From Cohnella rhizosphaerae (GTDB lineage: Bacteria; Bacillota; Bacilli; Paenibacillales; Paenibacillaceae): a DNA stretch of 64,000 nt. Below, piece by piece: positions 29,819-39,230 of the stretch. Below the pieces are notes generated by a model. It made no database searches. It was not told where the DNA came from and saw only the letters and a list, made by a program, of their open reading frames with translations. Positions within the stretch are counted from its first letter, which is position 1. Every line of letters starts with the position of its first letter. The DNA is taken from contig NZ_JAPDIA010000007.1 of the NCBI RefSeq assembly GCF_029525575.1, positions 1,054,001 through 1,118,000 on the forward strand. The letters run 5' to 3'. Made by a program: the position numbers and the translations under genes.

Positions 29819-30855
29819 AATCGGGCGGTTTGAGATAGGGCGGGACCAACCGCCCTTCATTATTGCCGAGATGTCCGGCAATCACAATCAATCGCTGGAC
29901 AAGGCTCTCGCCATTGTTGAAGCATCGGCGGCGGCAGGCGTTCAAGCGCTTAAGATTCAGACATACACCGCAGATACCATGACGCTTGATATAAATACGG
30001 GCGAGTTTTTTTATTGACGACCCGCAGAACCTATGGCAGGGAAGTTCGCTGTATTCGCTGTATCAGCAAGCGTATACGCCTTGGGAATGGCATGAGGCAA
30101 TCTTCGCCAAATGCCGTGAGCTCGGAATCGTCGGATTCAGTACGCCGTTTGACGAATCTGCCGTCGATTTTTTGGAAGGACTTGATGTGCCGTGCTACAA
30201 AATTGCCTCTTTCGAGAACACGGACCTGCCGCTTATTCGCAAGGCCGCCGCTACAGGCAAGCCCCTTATTATATCGACGGGGATGGCTACTGTAGCCGAA
30301 CTTGACGAGACCGTTCGTGCGGCTAGAGAGGCTGGTTGCAAGGATTTGATTTTGCTTAAGTGCACGAGCTCATATCCGTCGACGGCCGATGACTCCAATC
30401 TGCTTACAATTCCTCATATGCGTCATTTGTTCGAATGCGAGATCGGTTTGTCCGACCATACGATGGGGATCGGCGTCGGCGTCGCGAGCGTGGCGCTGGG
30501 CGGCACCGTCATTGAAAAGCATCTAACCTTGAAGCGCGCCGAGGGCGGCGTAGACGCGGAGTTCTCGATGGAACCGGACGAGATGGCCCTGTTAGTACGA
30601 GAGACGGAACAGGCATGGCGCAGTCTCGGCAGGATACAGTATGGCGTGATCGCTGCAGAATCGGCCTCGCTGAAGCACCGCAGGTCACTATACGTGGCAA
30701 AAGATCTTGACGCAGGCGAGATCATGACCAGAGATAATATCCGTTCGATACGACCTGGACATGGGCTGCCGCCAAAATATCTGGACCAGTTGGTCGGTCG
30801 CCCGGTATCCGGCCCGGTACGTAAAGGAACGCCAGTATCCTTTGATCTTTTTTAG
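29808..30855 (+). CDS. pseI: Pseudaminic acid synthase
   Basis: About 348 residues of the NeuB/PseI family: FIIAEMSGNHNQSLDKALAI, ALKIQTYTADTMTL, CTSSYPSTADDSNLLTIPHM and the C-terminal antifreeze-like SAF domain (LDAGEIMTRDNIRSIRPGHG). The EMSGNHNQ and QTYTADTMTLD forms are those of pseudaminic rather than sialic acid synthases. It condenses the hexose with PEP. T7 at 30006-30012 should be T6 (GEFFIDDPQNLW). Confidence 0.9.
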
Positions 30856-30897
30856 TAATAGTTTTATATATTAATCAGGCAAGGAGACGAATCCGGC

Positions 30898-31845
30898 ATG
30901 AAACTATTGGTAACCGGAGGCGCTGGATTTATCGGCCGCTGGGTCGTCGGAAAGCTGCTGAACGACGGACACGACGTGTGGGTCTTGGACGATCTTTCCA
31001 ACGGAAGCTTGGCAAATCTGAAGGCATATCGCGAGCATCCCGGTTTAAAGGACGTCGTTGTCGGCGATCTGAAGGATACGGCATTGCTGAATGAATTGTT
31101 CTCGGCGACTTCATTTAATATTTGCTATCATCTTGGAGCCTCGATAAATGTACAGGATTCCATCGACGATCCGTCTACAACCTTTCAAAATGATACGATC
31201 GGCACCTTTTCTTTGCTGGAACAATGCAAACGCACGAATACCAAGATGGTGTTCATGAGCACCTGCATGGTCTACGATCGCTGCACGGACGATGCGGGAA
31301 TCGCGGAGACACATCCTACCAAACCCGCCTCGCCCTATGCCGGAGCTAAGATTGCTGCCGAGAATATGGTGCTTTCCTATTATTACGCATATGGACTGCC
31401 GACCGTTGTCATTCGTCCATTCAACACATACGGTCCGTTTCAGAAGACTGGGGGCGAGGGCGGCGTCGTAGCAATATTTATTAAAAACGCACTCGAAGGC
31501 AAGACGTTGTCTATCTACGGAGAAGGAACGCAGACGCGCGACCTGCTCTACGTCGAGGACTGCGCCCGTTTTGTTGTCGAATCCGGGTACAGCAACCGCA
31601 TGAATGGCGAGATCGTGAATGCCGGACTTGGCCGCGACATCGCGATCAACGATCTTGCACTGCTGATTGCGGGTAGCCCGGATGCAGTAAGCCACGTGAA
31701 ACATATCCATCCTCAGAGCGAGATTCAAAAACTCCTGTGCAACTCAACAAAGGCTAAGGAGCTACTCGGTTGGCAGCCGGAGGTTTCGCTGGAGGAAGGT
31801 ATACGTCGAACGCGCGAGTGGATCGCGTCCGGAGGACTCGGGTGA
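30898..31845 (+). CDS. NAD-dependent epimerase/dehydratase (nucleotide-sugar)
   Basis: A 315-residue extended SDR: LLVTGGAGFIGRWVVGKLLN, HLGASINVQDSIDDPSTTF, MSTCMVYDR, SPYAGAKIAAENMVLSYYYA (YxxxK) and RPFNTYGPFQ. It resembles 4,6-dehydratases of the LegB / GDP-mannose-dehydratase type. It precedes and overlaps the PseC-like aminotransferase by one base (TGATG), so the two probably act in sequence. Intact frame. Confidence 0.82.
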   Translation: MKLLVTGGAGFIGRWVVGKLLNDGHDVWVLDDLSNGSLANLKAYREHPGLKDVVVGDLKDTALLNELFSATSFNICYHLGASINVQDSIDDPSTTFQNDTIGTFSLLEQCKRTNTKMVFMSTCMVYDRCTDDAGIAETHPTKPASPYAGAKIAAENMVLSYYYAYGLPTVVIRPFNTYGPFQKTGGEGGVVAIFIKNALEGKTLSIYGEGTQTRDLLYVEDCARFVVESGYSNRMNGEIVNAGLGRDIAINDLALLIAGSPDAVSHVKHIHPQSEIQKLLCNSTKAKELLGWQPEVSLEEGIRRTREWIASGGLG

Positions 31846-33026
31846 TGGCGCAGCGCGATTCGGAAAGCGGCACCCCAAAGCGTCTCGCGATGCTGCCCTA
31901 CGGCAGGCAGTGGCTGGATGAAGAAGACAAGGCGGCTGTCATGAAGGTACTAAACAGCGACTTTTTGACGCAAGGCCCGACGATCGCGGCTTTCGAACGC
32001 GGCGTTGCCGACGCTGTCGGAGCCCGCTATGCGGTCGCCTTCTCAAATGGGACAGCCGCGCTTCATGCTGCTTGCTTCGCTGCCGGGATCGGTCCGGGCG
32101 ACGAAGTCATCACCTCGCCGATTACCTTTCTGGCTAGCAGTAACTGCGTGCTTTACATGGGGGGCAAGCCGGTGTTCGCGGACATCAAGCCGGATACTTA
32201 TAATATCGATCCTGACCGGATTGAAGTGGCCATCACTTCCCGTACGCGAGCGATTATCCCGGTCGACTTCACCGGCCAACCGGCCGAGATGGATCGGATT
32301 ATGGACATTGCGCGAAAGCACGGTCTTGTTGTCATCGAGGATGCAGCCCATTCGCTTGGCGCCTCTTATGGCGGCCGCATGGTCGGCTCCATCGCCGACA
32401 TGACGATGTTCAGCTTTCATCCCGTCAAGCATATCACCAGCGGCGAGGGCGGCATGATCGTCACGGACAACGAAAGCTATTACCGTAAGCTCCAGCTTTT
32501 CCGAAATCATGGTATGACGCGTGACCACGACGAAATGGAACAAAACGAAGGTCCTTGGTATTACGAAATGCAAGCGCTCGGCTTTAATTACCGCATGACC
32601 GACCTGCAAGCGGCGCTGGGATTAACTCAACTCGGAAAGCTAGACAAGTTTGTCGGGCTGCGAAGAGATATTGCGCGGACATATACGGAAGCATTCAGCG
32701 ACATTCCAGGTGTGATTGTACCTTTTCAGCATCCGAAAGCCAATTCCAGTTGGCATTTGTATGTGTTAAGATTTGAGTTAAATCTTATCGGCAAATCGCG
32801 GCAGGAGATATTTAATGATCTGCGCTCTGCGAACATTGGTGTCAATGTACATTATATTCCGATTTACAGGCAGCCCTATTATAGAAGTTTAGGATACTCA
32901 GACATTGGAACTTCCCAAGCCGAGAGATATTACGAGACAGCTATCTCGTTGCCTTTGTTTCCTCAAATGAGTGGTTCTGATCTTATGGATGTTCTCAACG
33001 CAGTTAAAAGATCTGTGGAATTATAA
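31845..33026 (+). CDS. pseC: UDP-4-amino-4,6-dideoxy sugar aminotransferase (PseC-like)
   Basis: A 393-residue DegT-family aminotransferase beginning, after a short variable segment, LPYGRQWLDEEDKAAVMKVL, the characteristic PseC N-terminus. FSNGTAALHAACFAAGIG, VIEDAAHSLGA and FHPVKHITSGEGG (Schiff-base Lys) are present, with NVHYIPIYRQPYY near the end. It makes the 4-amino sugar of the pseudaminic pathway. Intact frame. From its last third onward the sequence becomes visibly AT-richer. Confidence 0.88.
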   Translation: MAQRDSESGTPKRLAMLPYGRQWLDEEDKAAVMKVLNSDFLTQGPTIAAFERGVADAVGARYAVAFSNGTAALHAACFAAGIGPGDEVITSPITFLASSNCVLYMGGKPVFADIKPDTYNIDPDRIEVAITSRTRAIIPVDFTGQPAEMDRIMDIARKHGLVVIEDAAHSLGASYGGRMVGSIADMTMFSFHPVKHITSGEGGMIVTDNESYYRKLQLFRNHGMTRDHDEMEQNEGPWYYEMQALGFNYRMTDLQAALGLTQLGKLDKFVGLRRDIARTYTEAFSDIPGVIVPFQHPKANSSWHLYVLRFELNLIGKSRQEIFNDLRSANIGVNVHYIPIYRQPYYRSLGYSDIGTSQAERYYETAISLPLFPQMSGSDLMDVLNAVKRSVEL

Positions 33027-33069
33027 AAAAAAGCGGCAAAGATATTATTGTAAAGGAGAGCCGATCTCA

Positions 33070-33594
33070 TTGGAAAAGGCTTTTACAATGCTATTGACTG
33101 GACTCAGTGGCGCAGGTAAAACTACCACTGCACTTGGTTTACAAGAACGATTAAAGCAAGTGAATAAGCGCGTGGAAATTTTGGACGGAGATATTGTAAG
33201 GGATGAGATTGGTCATTTATTTGGTTACTCCCGCGAAGAACGCTTAAAAGTAAGCAAGATTCTTAGGTTTACGGCAAAATTATTAAATAAGAACGGCATT
33301 TCAGTTATTATCGCCGCTATTTCCCCGTATCAGGAAATGAGGGATAATTACCGGCAAATGATGTCGGATTATGTAGAGACATTTGTAAAGTGTCCTTTGG
33401 AAGTTTGTGTGGAACGTGATGTTAAGGGGCTTTACCAAAAAGCATTACGAGGGGATGTTAAACATGTCGTTGGCGTAGACGAAGTATTCGAGATCCCCCG
33501 ATCCCCTGATATTGTTATAGATACTTCCGAAATGAGCTTGGAAGACGGGGTCGAAAAAATTTGGATAGCATTAAAAGAAAAATCTTATGTCTAA
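33070..33594 (+). CDS. CysC-like kinase, probable cytidine diphosphoramidate kinase (Cj1415-like)
   Basis: A 174-residue kinase of the APS-kinase fold: Walker A LTGLSGAGKTTTALGLQERL, VEILDGDIVRDEI, YSREERLKVSKILRFTAKLL. It lacks any sulfate-assimilation neighbours. Together with the three genes at 34.94-38.74 kb it matches the C. jejuni set in which the CysC homologue Cj1415 phosphorylates the 3'-OH of cytidine diphosphoramidate. The assignment is from context plus fold. Start TTG 33070 follows AAAGGAGA; the next gene overlaps by eight bases. Confidence 0.78.
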   Translation: MEKAFTMLLTGLSGAGKTTTALGLQERLKQVNKRVEILDGDIVRDEIGHLFGYSREERLKVSKILRFTAKLLNKNGISVIIAAISPYQEMRDNYRQMMSDYVETFVKCPLEVCVERDVKGLYQKALRGDVKHVVGVDEVFEIPRSPDIVIDTSEMSLEDGVEKIWIALKEKSYV

Positions 33595-34202
33595 CAACCC
33601 TCCTTATCCTTATATCACAAAAGACAATTTAGACAATCGGCAGAACTATATGTATTCAAAATATGGCGGAACAGAGTTCCTAAAGATTTTTTTTGAAAAT
33701 AGGGAAGAGGCTAAGCAGGAACTTATTAAGTCAGCAGCAGCTTGCTGCAGAATTTAATATCAATGAAATCTGCTTGCCGGATGTGCTTCAACAACTGTAT
33801 CAGTTGCAGCGTATTCCTGTCGTCAAAGAAATGTATGAGGCTTGGCAACAACCAGATAAGAGATTATCAGAAAAATTACTAGATCAACTCACACATGCTT
33901 TTGAAGTTCGAAAAAGAATACACGCAGATTATGATCTTCAAGCAAAGCCGGTAAATGCAGAAGAGTACAAAGAAACATCCTCATACGTAGCTTTCTCGAC
34001 AATATTAATAGACGTTTTGGCCAATACGAATACCCAAGGAATTAATATGCGGTATTTAAACGTACTACTGAAGCTGATGGACACCATTCTTTCTTTCAAA
34101 GAAAGGCTGAACCCGATCGAAGCAAAATGCGTACTATACGCGCTTGAGGTTGAAGGAAGTATCGTTATACAACTTATGACAGATAAAGGGTTGCGAGTAT
34201 GA
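33587..34202 (+). CDS. Unknown helical protein in the phosphoramidate operon
   Basis: About 204 residues, helical, no recognised motif, signal or membrane segment (MSNNPPYPYITKDNL at the start; NTNTQGINMRYLNVLLKLMD in the middle). The raw frame breaks near 33741: GCAGCTTGCTGC should be GCAGCTGCTGC, giving SAAAAAEFNINEI; an extra A at 33728-33729 is the alternative. It overlaps both neighbours by a few bases, so it belongs to the operon and may bind or shape one of its enzymes. I do not recognise the family. Confidence 0.65.
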
Positions 34203-34945
34203 ACATATTGCAAGAGTTTGTACTGCTCGGCACTAACTCGGCTAGAACAAAAGCTTATTTGCAAATCATGGCTAAAGCAGGCTATCGTCCAGGCTCTGTA
34301 GTACTTATGGCTGCGGATCCGGATAAAATTTATCAAGAACGTATTGAATACCATGAGTCAGCAATCGATTTTAATGCAAACTCTGATTATTTTAATTTGA
34401 AGGAACCCGTTCTTGTTACTCTTGAAAGGCTACAGCTGCCGTACCAAGTTTTACTGACGGATTCTGTAAATTCAATCGAGACCAAACAAGCACTAGAGAA
34501 ATCGCTTGCGTCATATGTTATTTACTCGGGTTTTGGCGGACAAATCGTAAAAAAAGAGGTGCTTGCGCTTGGGAAAAGATTTTTGCATATTCACCCGGGC
34601 GTTGTTCCTACATACAGAGGGAGTACAACGGTTTATTATAGCCTATTAAAGGAAGGCCGAATCGGCGCTTCTGCCATATTCCTGGAAGAACAAATTGACG
34701 CGGGGCCCATTATTAAAACCAAGTGGTTTGAATTAAAAAATATTCACCCTGATCTAGATTATATCGTTGACCCTTTTATCAGAGCGGATCTCCTTAAAGA
34801 AGTGATATCGGACTATCTCAATATCGGTTATTTTCAAGAAAGAAGTCAATCGAAGGAGATGGGGGAAACATACTACATTATCCATCCGGTTCTTAAGCAT
34901 ATTTCAATCTTAGGACTTGGAAGTAAGGGAGGAGGGGGAGAATGA
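34199..34945 (+). CDS. Formyltransferase-like protein
   Basis: A 248-residue protein with the formyltransferase N-terminal fold: FLHIHPGVVPTYRGSTTVYY at residues about 130-149 and EEQIDAGPII at about 165-175. The canonical catalytic triad is Asn-x-His ... Asp; here the Asn position is His (HIH), while the second His and the Asp are kept, so the chemistry may differ from formyl transfer. It overlaps its neighbours by four bases on each side (ATGA). Possible acceptor: a phosphoramidate nitrogen or an amino sugar (speculation). Confidence 0.75.
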   Translation: MNILQEFVLLGTNSARTKAYLQIMAKAGYRPGSVVLMAADPDKIYQERIEYHESAIDFNANSDYFNLKEPVLVTLERLQLPYQVLLTDSVNSIETKQALEKSLASYVIYSGFGGQIVKKEVLALGKRFLHIHPGVVPTYRGSTTVYYSLLKEGRIGASAIFLEEQIDAGPIIKTKWFELKNIHPDLDYIVDPFIRADLLKEVISDYLNIGYFQERSQSKEMGETYYIIHPVLKHISILGLGSKGGGGE

Positions 34946-37336
34946 GTTTTGCATTTAAAACTAAAGCTCAAAATTTAGTTCAATTGCAATCCATTGTTAA
35001 GAAGTCTTTTGTGCTGAAGTCCGTCCATTTCCATGTCGCAGAATGGCTTCAAGACAAAGAGCGTCTCATTTCGAATATTTTTTCTATTTTTGATGCCACT
35101 CCTCTACTTATTGTCAGAAGCAGCTCCCTCAGCGAAGATTCATTCGAATCCTCACTTGCAGGACAATTTGAAAGTGTGCTTAACGTAAAACTTGAGCGAG
35201 AAAGCATCATTTCTGCTGTAGAAAGTGTACTTAATAGCTACAGAGAATATGAAACTAATATTAATAAGTTTGAAGTCCTGCTTCAGCCGATGCTGACTGA
35301 AGTTAAATGTAGCGGAGTCATCTTTACTCGAACATTGGAGACTCTTGCTCCTTATTATGTAATAAACTATGATGATACTAGTTTTTTGACGGATACAGTT
35401 ACGAGTGGGAATTATGATGATGTAAAGAATATTCTTATTTACAAATTTGCTCGATTTGTTCCTGATTACTGGAGCGGTTTAATAAGTGCAGTAAAGGAAC
35501 TTGAAAATATATGTTCATGTGATCACCTAGACATAGAATTTGCAATAAACTCGTCAAATCAAATCGTTATTCTTCAAGTTCGGCCGATAGTCACTAATAT
35601 TATCAGACACCATCGGTGGATGGATAACAAAACAATTCATCAAATGACAGAACTCAGATCATTTGTTTCAAGTAAAATGACAAGAAAACCTCAGATATAT
35701 GGTGAGACTACGATTTTTGGTCAAATGCCGGACTGGAATCCTGCTGAGATAATCGGCACTCGTCCTAAACCCCTATCCTATTCCCTTTATAATTATTTAA
35801 TTATGGAGTCTTCATGGAGAAAAGGGCGTCAACTAATTGGTTATCAAACTCCCCATGCCTATAATTTAATGGTGCAAATTGCCGGGAGACCGTTTGTAGA
35901 TGTTCGAGCTAGTTTTAATTCCCTTTTGCCTCAAGGCATCTCACCTGATTTAGCCGAAAAACTTGTAAATTATTATTTGAAACGACTGAATCAAAATCCT
36001 CACTACCACGATAAGATAGAATTTTATATTGTACATTCGTGCTTGGACTTCTCTTTTGAACAAATGGAAGGTGAGTTATTAAACAGCTCCTTTACGAATG
36101 AAGAGATACTTGAACTAAGATTATCCCTTCTGAAATTAACAAAAGATGCATTAAAAGATCAGGACGGTCAGTTAAAAAAAATTGCTGCAGCAAACAAAAG
36201 AATTAGAATTCCGGCGACGGGGATGGCTTATAGAAGATTTACAGCCCTTAGCGCTACTGAGCTCAATTGATGGATTGTTAAAAGATACTATTTCTTTTGG
36301 CACGATCCCATTTTCGGCGTTTGCGCGATGTGCCTTCATCGGAACTCAGTTAATGCGTTCTTTAATTGAGACTGGTGTATGGACGGAAGAAGAATTTCAT
36401 AATTTTATGAATTCTATTGAAACGGTAGCAGGCCAATATGCACAGGACATGCAGTCATATGCTGAAGGTAAAACAGTACTCGATGAGATGATTGAAGCCT
36501 ATGGGCATTTAAGGCCAGGAACTTATGATATAACGACTCCTCGATATGATGAACGCCCGGACATTTATTTCTCTTCAATGGAATGTTTAACGACAGGTGG
36601 CGAGAGAGATAATAACTTCCAATTTACAGCAGGGCAGTTAGAGGCTATTCAGAAGCTTTTGAACAATTATGAATTTGGAATAGACGTAGGGGACATGATT
36701 CAATTTGTTAGACTTAGTATCGAGCTTAGAGAAAAGATTAAGTTTGAGTTTACTAAAAATGTAAGTCTTTCATTGAAATACATTAAATCTTTTGGCGAGT
36801 ATTATGGAATGACAGCAGACGATATGTCGTTTATTTCAGTCGGTCAATTATTGAGATGGAATCAGGAGGCGATGCCAGACGATTTTGTGGACTTGATGAA
36901 AAAAATCATTGAGGAGCAAAAGTTTCTTTACGTAGGGCAAGCTCAGTTTGTAATTCCGGATCTAATACGAAGCGAAGACGATTTAACTATCGTTCGGTCT
37001 CTCCAGTCTACACCTAACTTTACATCCCATCAGAAAATTATTGCACCGTCCGTTGCAATAAAGGGACTTGTCGAAGATACGCTCGATCTTAAAGGTAAAA
37101 TCGTACTGATCGAGCAAGCTGATCCCGGTTATGATTGGGTGTTTTCAAAGGGGATTGGAGGGCTTGTAACTAAGTATGGAGGAGTAGCATCTCACATGGC
37201 AGTTCGCTGTGCTGAGTTTGGTATTCCTGCCGCTATCGGCTGTGGGGAATGGCTGTTTCAAAAGTTGGAGAAAAGTAAATATATTGAACTCAATTGTCCG
37301 GAAAAAAGGGTTATGCCTTGTGAGGGATATAAATGA
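34942..37336 (+). CDS. PEP-synthase-like ATP-grasp/phosphohistidine enzyme, probable L-glutamine kinase (Cj1418-like)
   Basis: About 797 residues after A8 at 36174-36181 is read as seven. The N-terminal part is a PPDK/PEP-synthase ATP-binding domain (LLIVRSSSLSEDSFESSLAG, then QFESVLNV, and HLDIEFAINSSNQIVILQVR). The C-terminus is a swivelling phosphohistidine domain (GLVTKYGGVASHMAVRCAEF with the reactive His, then IPAAIGCG). There is no PEP-binding TIM barrel, so it is not a PEP synthase. C. jejuni Cj1418 has this layout and phosphorylates the amide of L-glutamine, the first step of O-methyl phosphoramidate synthesis. The gene order here is 1415-X-formyl-1418-1417-1416. Confidence 0.82.
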
Positions 37337-37998
37337 GGGCCGTTTTAACCCAGAGGGTTATAAGAGATAACAGTTATGGTGAAATCCGAGATGCTCTAAG
37401 TCATGAATGGTACCCTTTTCTCAAGAAAATCGGGATTGAATTAGCTCTTCCCCTACCCAACATCGGTAAGGATATAGAAAGTCATTTGAAACATTTAAAG
37501 CCTCAATTAATTGTGTTAACAGGTGGAAACGACATTACAATCGCACAATCTATACAAAAAAACCGATCCGCTTAATGTTTGTAGAGACGAAACTGAATGC
37601 GCAGTTTTAGAATATGCCTTAAAAAAGTGAAGTCCCCGTTATTGGTGTCTGTAGAGGGATGCAATTTATTCACGCTTATTTTGGAGGAGAACTTAATACT
37701 AGAATTGGACACGTAGGAACTTTGCATGAAATATTATGTCGAAATCCATTTAGTGACAACATGGTGTGGACAAACACTAAGGTTAATTCCTATCACAATT
37801 ACTGCATAAGTGAACCATTGTTTGAATCGTTTGTGCCTATCGCAAAATGTATATCAGATAACTCGATTGAAGCTTTTATACATCGAAACTTACCAATAAT
37901 GGGCGTTATGTGGCACCCTGAAAGAAACAACCCTGCATCTGAAATGGATCAGATGTGGCTAAGGGAACTGTTGAACAGTAACAAGAGGGGGGGATTAA
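37333..37998 (+). CDS. Class I glutamine amidotransferase-like hydrolase, probable gamma-glutamyl-CDP-amidate hydrolase (Cj1417-like)
   Basis: About 220 residues after three +1 repairs (A7 37556-37562, A6 37621-37626, G7 37987-37993). VLTQRVIRDNSYGEIRDALS and QLIVLTGGNDI open the fold; the nucleophile Cys lies in PVIGVCRGMQFIHAYFGG and the His-Glu pair in VMWHPERNNP. It has no synthetase partner typical of amidotransferases. In C. jejuni Cj1417 cleaves gamma-glutamyl-CDP-amidate to CDP-amidate and glutamate. It overlaps the Cj1418-like gene by four bases. Confidence 0.8.
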
Positions 37999-37999
37999 T

Positions 38000-38744
38000 A
38001 TCAGAGCGATTATACTAGCTGCAGGAAAAGGGACTCGCCTTCGGCCACTAACAGATGATCGACCAAAAACAATGATAAAATTAAATAATCAGACTCTATT
38101 GGATAGACAATTGGAACGGTTCCATCGTTTTGGAATTAAGGATGTTGCTGTTGTAACGGGTTATTGTTCTGATGCGGTGAGTAGCCAATTCGTCTTTAAA
38201 GCGTTTGAAAATAAAGATTATAATTCAACAAATATGGCATATTCTTTATTCTGCGCAAAAGAATTCCTTGAAGATGATGTGATTATTTCGTATGGAGACA
38301 TACTATACGAAGATCAGGTATTAGACAAGTTATCGAAATCTGAACAAGATATATCTGTAACGGTCGACCTCGACTGGGAAAAATACTATTCTCAAAGATT
38401 TCAAAATCCTTATGATGATGCGGAATCTTTAATTTACGATAACAATCTTAAAATAACCGACATAGGAAAGAGTAATCCGCTTCCAAAAGAAGTTATGGCT
38501 CAATATATTGGATTAATTAAACTATCAAAGGCTGGAGCCAGAACCTTTTTTGTCGATATTTAATCAAACGAGTCGCGACCAACGTATTGGATGGGATAGG
38601 CCTTTGCACCAGGCATATATGACAGATTTTTTACAAGAAGTCATCAATAACGGGAAAACGGTTTGCGCGCTCCCCATTAATGGAGGATGGCACGAAATCG
38701 ACAATCTGAATGACTATCAATTAGCTGTTCAGAAATATAGCTAA
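38000..38744 (+). CDS. Small NTP transferase, probable CTP:phosphoglutamine cytidylyltransferase (Cj1416-like)
   Basis: About 247 residues: AIILAAGKGTRLRPLTDDRP signature, KTMIKLNNQTLLDRQLERFH, NSTNMAYSLFCAKEFLEDDV and ISYGDILYE, features shared by Cj1416 and LicC-type cytidylyltransferases. T6 at 38546-38551 should be T5. No ATG, GTG or TTG lies between the in-frame stop at 37979-37981 and the core; the likely start is ATC 38000 (or ATT 37994), six bases after the G-rich ribosome site, a rare non-AUG start or a base error. Last gene of the operon. Confidence 0.78.
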
Positions 38745-38844
38745 GAAAGTTTGTTAGAGTGATAAATAATTAAGGAGATAATCAGTTGCATTACAACCTA
38801 CGCTCGGCATAACCAAGGCGGTGTTACCGCTTTCACGAAACCCA

Positions 38845-38874
38845 TTGACACAAAACTTTCCATGATGGTATATT
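38845..38874 (+). promoter_or_regulatory. SigA promoter of the cold-shock gene
   Basis: TTGACA (38845-38850), 18 bases, TATATT (38869-38874). A strong sigma-A promoter 60 bases before the cold-shock gene, within the spacer that ends the glycan island. The spacer 38745-38844 also holds AAGGAGAT followed by TTG and only seven more codons, probably a truncated gene start. Confidence 0.8.
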
Positions 38875-38940
38875 CGGGGGAGAGGGCCAGGCCGAATCGC
38901 CTATGTCAATCGAATTGATGATGAAGGGAATGTTATGTAC

Positions 38941-39138
38941 ATGCAAGGTAAAGTGAAATGGTTCAACGCAGAGAAAGGTTACGGCTTCATCGAAGCTGAG
39001 GAAGGCGGCGACGTATTCGTTCACTTCTCCGCAATCCAAATGGACGGCTACAAGGCGCTCGAAGAAGGCCAGCCGGTCGAATTTGACATCGTCCAAGGCG
39101 CTAGAGGCCCGCAAGCGGCAAACGTTATCAAAATCTAA
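38941..39138 (+). CDS. csp: Cold-shock protein
   Basis: A 65-residue cold-shock-domain protein, MQGKVKWFNAEKGYGFIEAE, with both RNA-binding motifs (KGYGFIE and DVFVHF). It acts as an RNA chaperone. ATG 38935 is an alternative in-frame start two codons upstream. It has its own promoter and terminator. Confidence 0.93.
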   Translation: MQGKVKWFNAEKGYGFIEAEEGGDVFVHFSAIQMDGYKALEEGQPVEFDIVQGARGPQAANVIKI

Positions 39139-39206
39139 TTCAAGGTGCTTTCGAGCTCCTGCCTATAGAAAAAGCAATGGTCCTGTTACGATTTAAGGCC
39201 ACCCCG

Positions 39207-39230
39207 CCTCGGATCTCTCCGAGGTTTTTC
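39207..39230 (+). terminator. Terminator of the cold-shock gene
   Basis: CCTCGG (39207-39212) pairs with CCGAGG (39219-39224), loop ATCTCT, followed by TTTTT. Confidence 0.88.

Noticed and set aside
33070..33594. APS kinase for sulfate assimilation
   Set aside because: No sulfate adenylyltransferase or reductase genes nearby; the neighbours fit the phosphoramidate pathway instead.
34942..37336. Phosphoenolpyruvate synthase or pyruvate phosphate dikinase
   Set aside because: The ATP-binding and phosphohistidine domains are present but the C-terminal PEP/pyruvate-binding barrel is absent.
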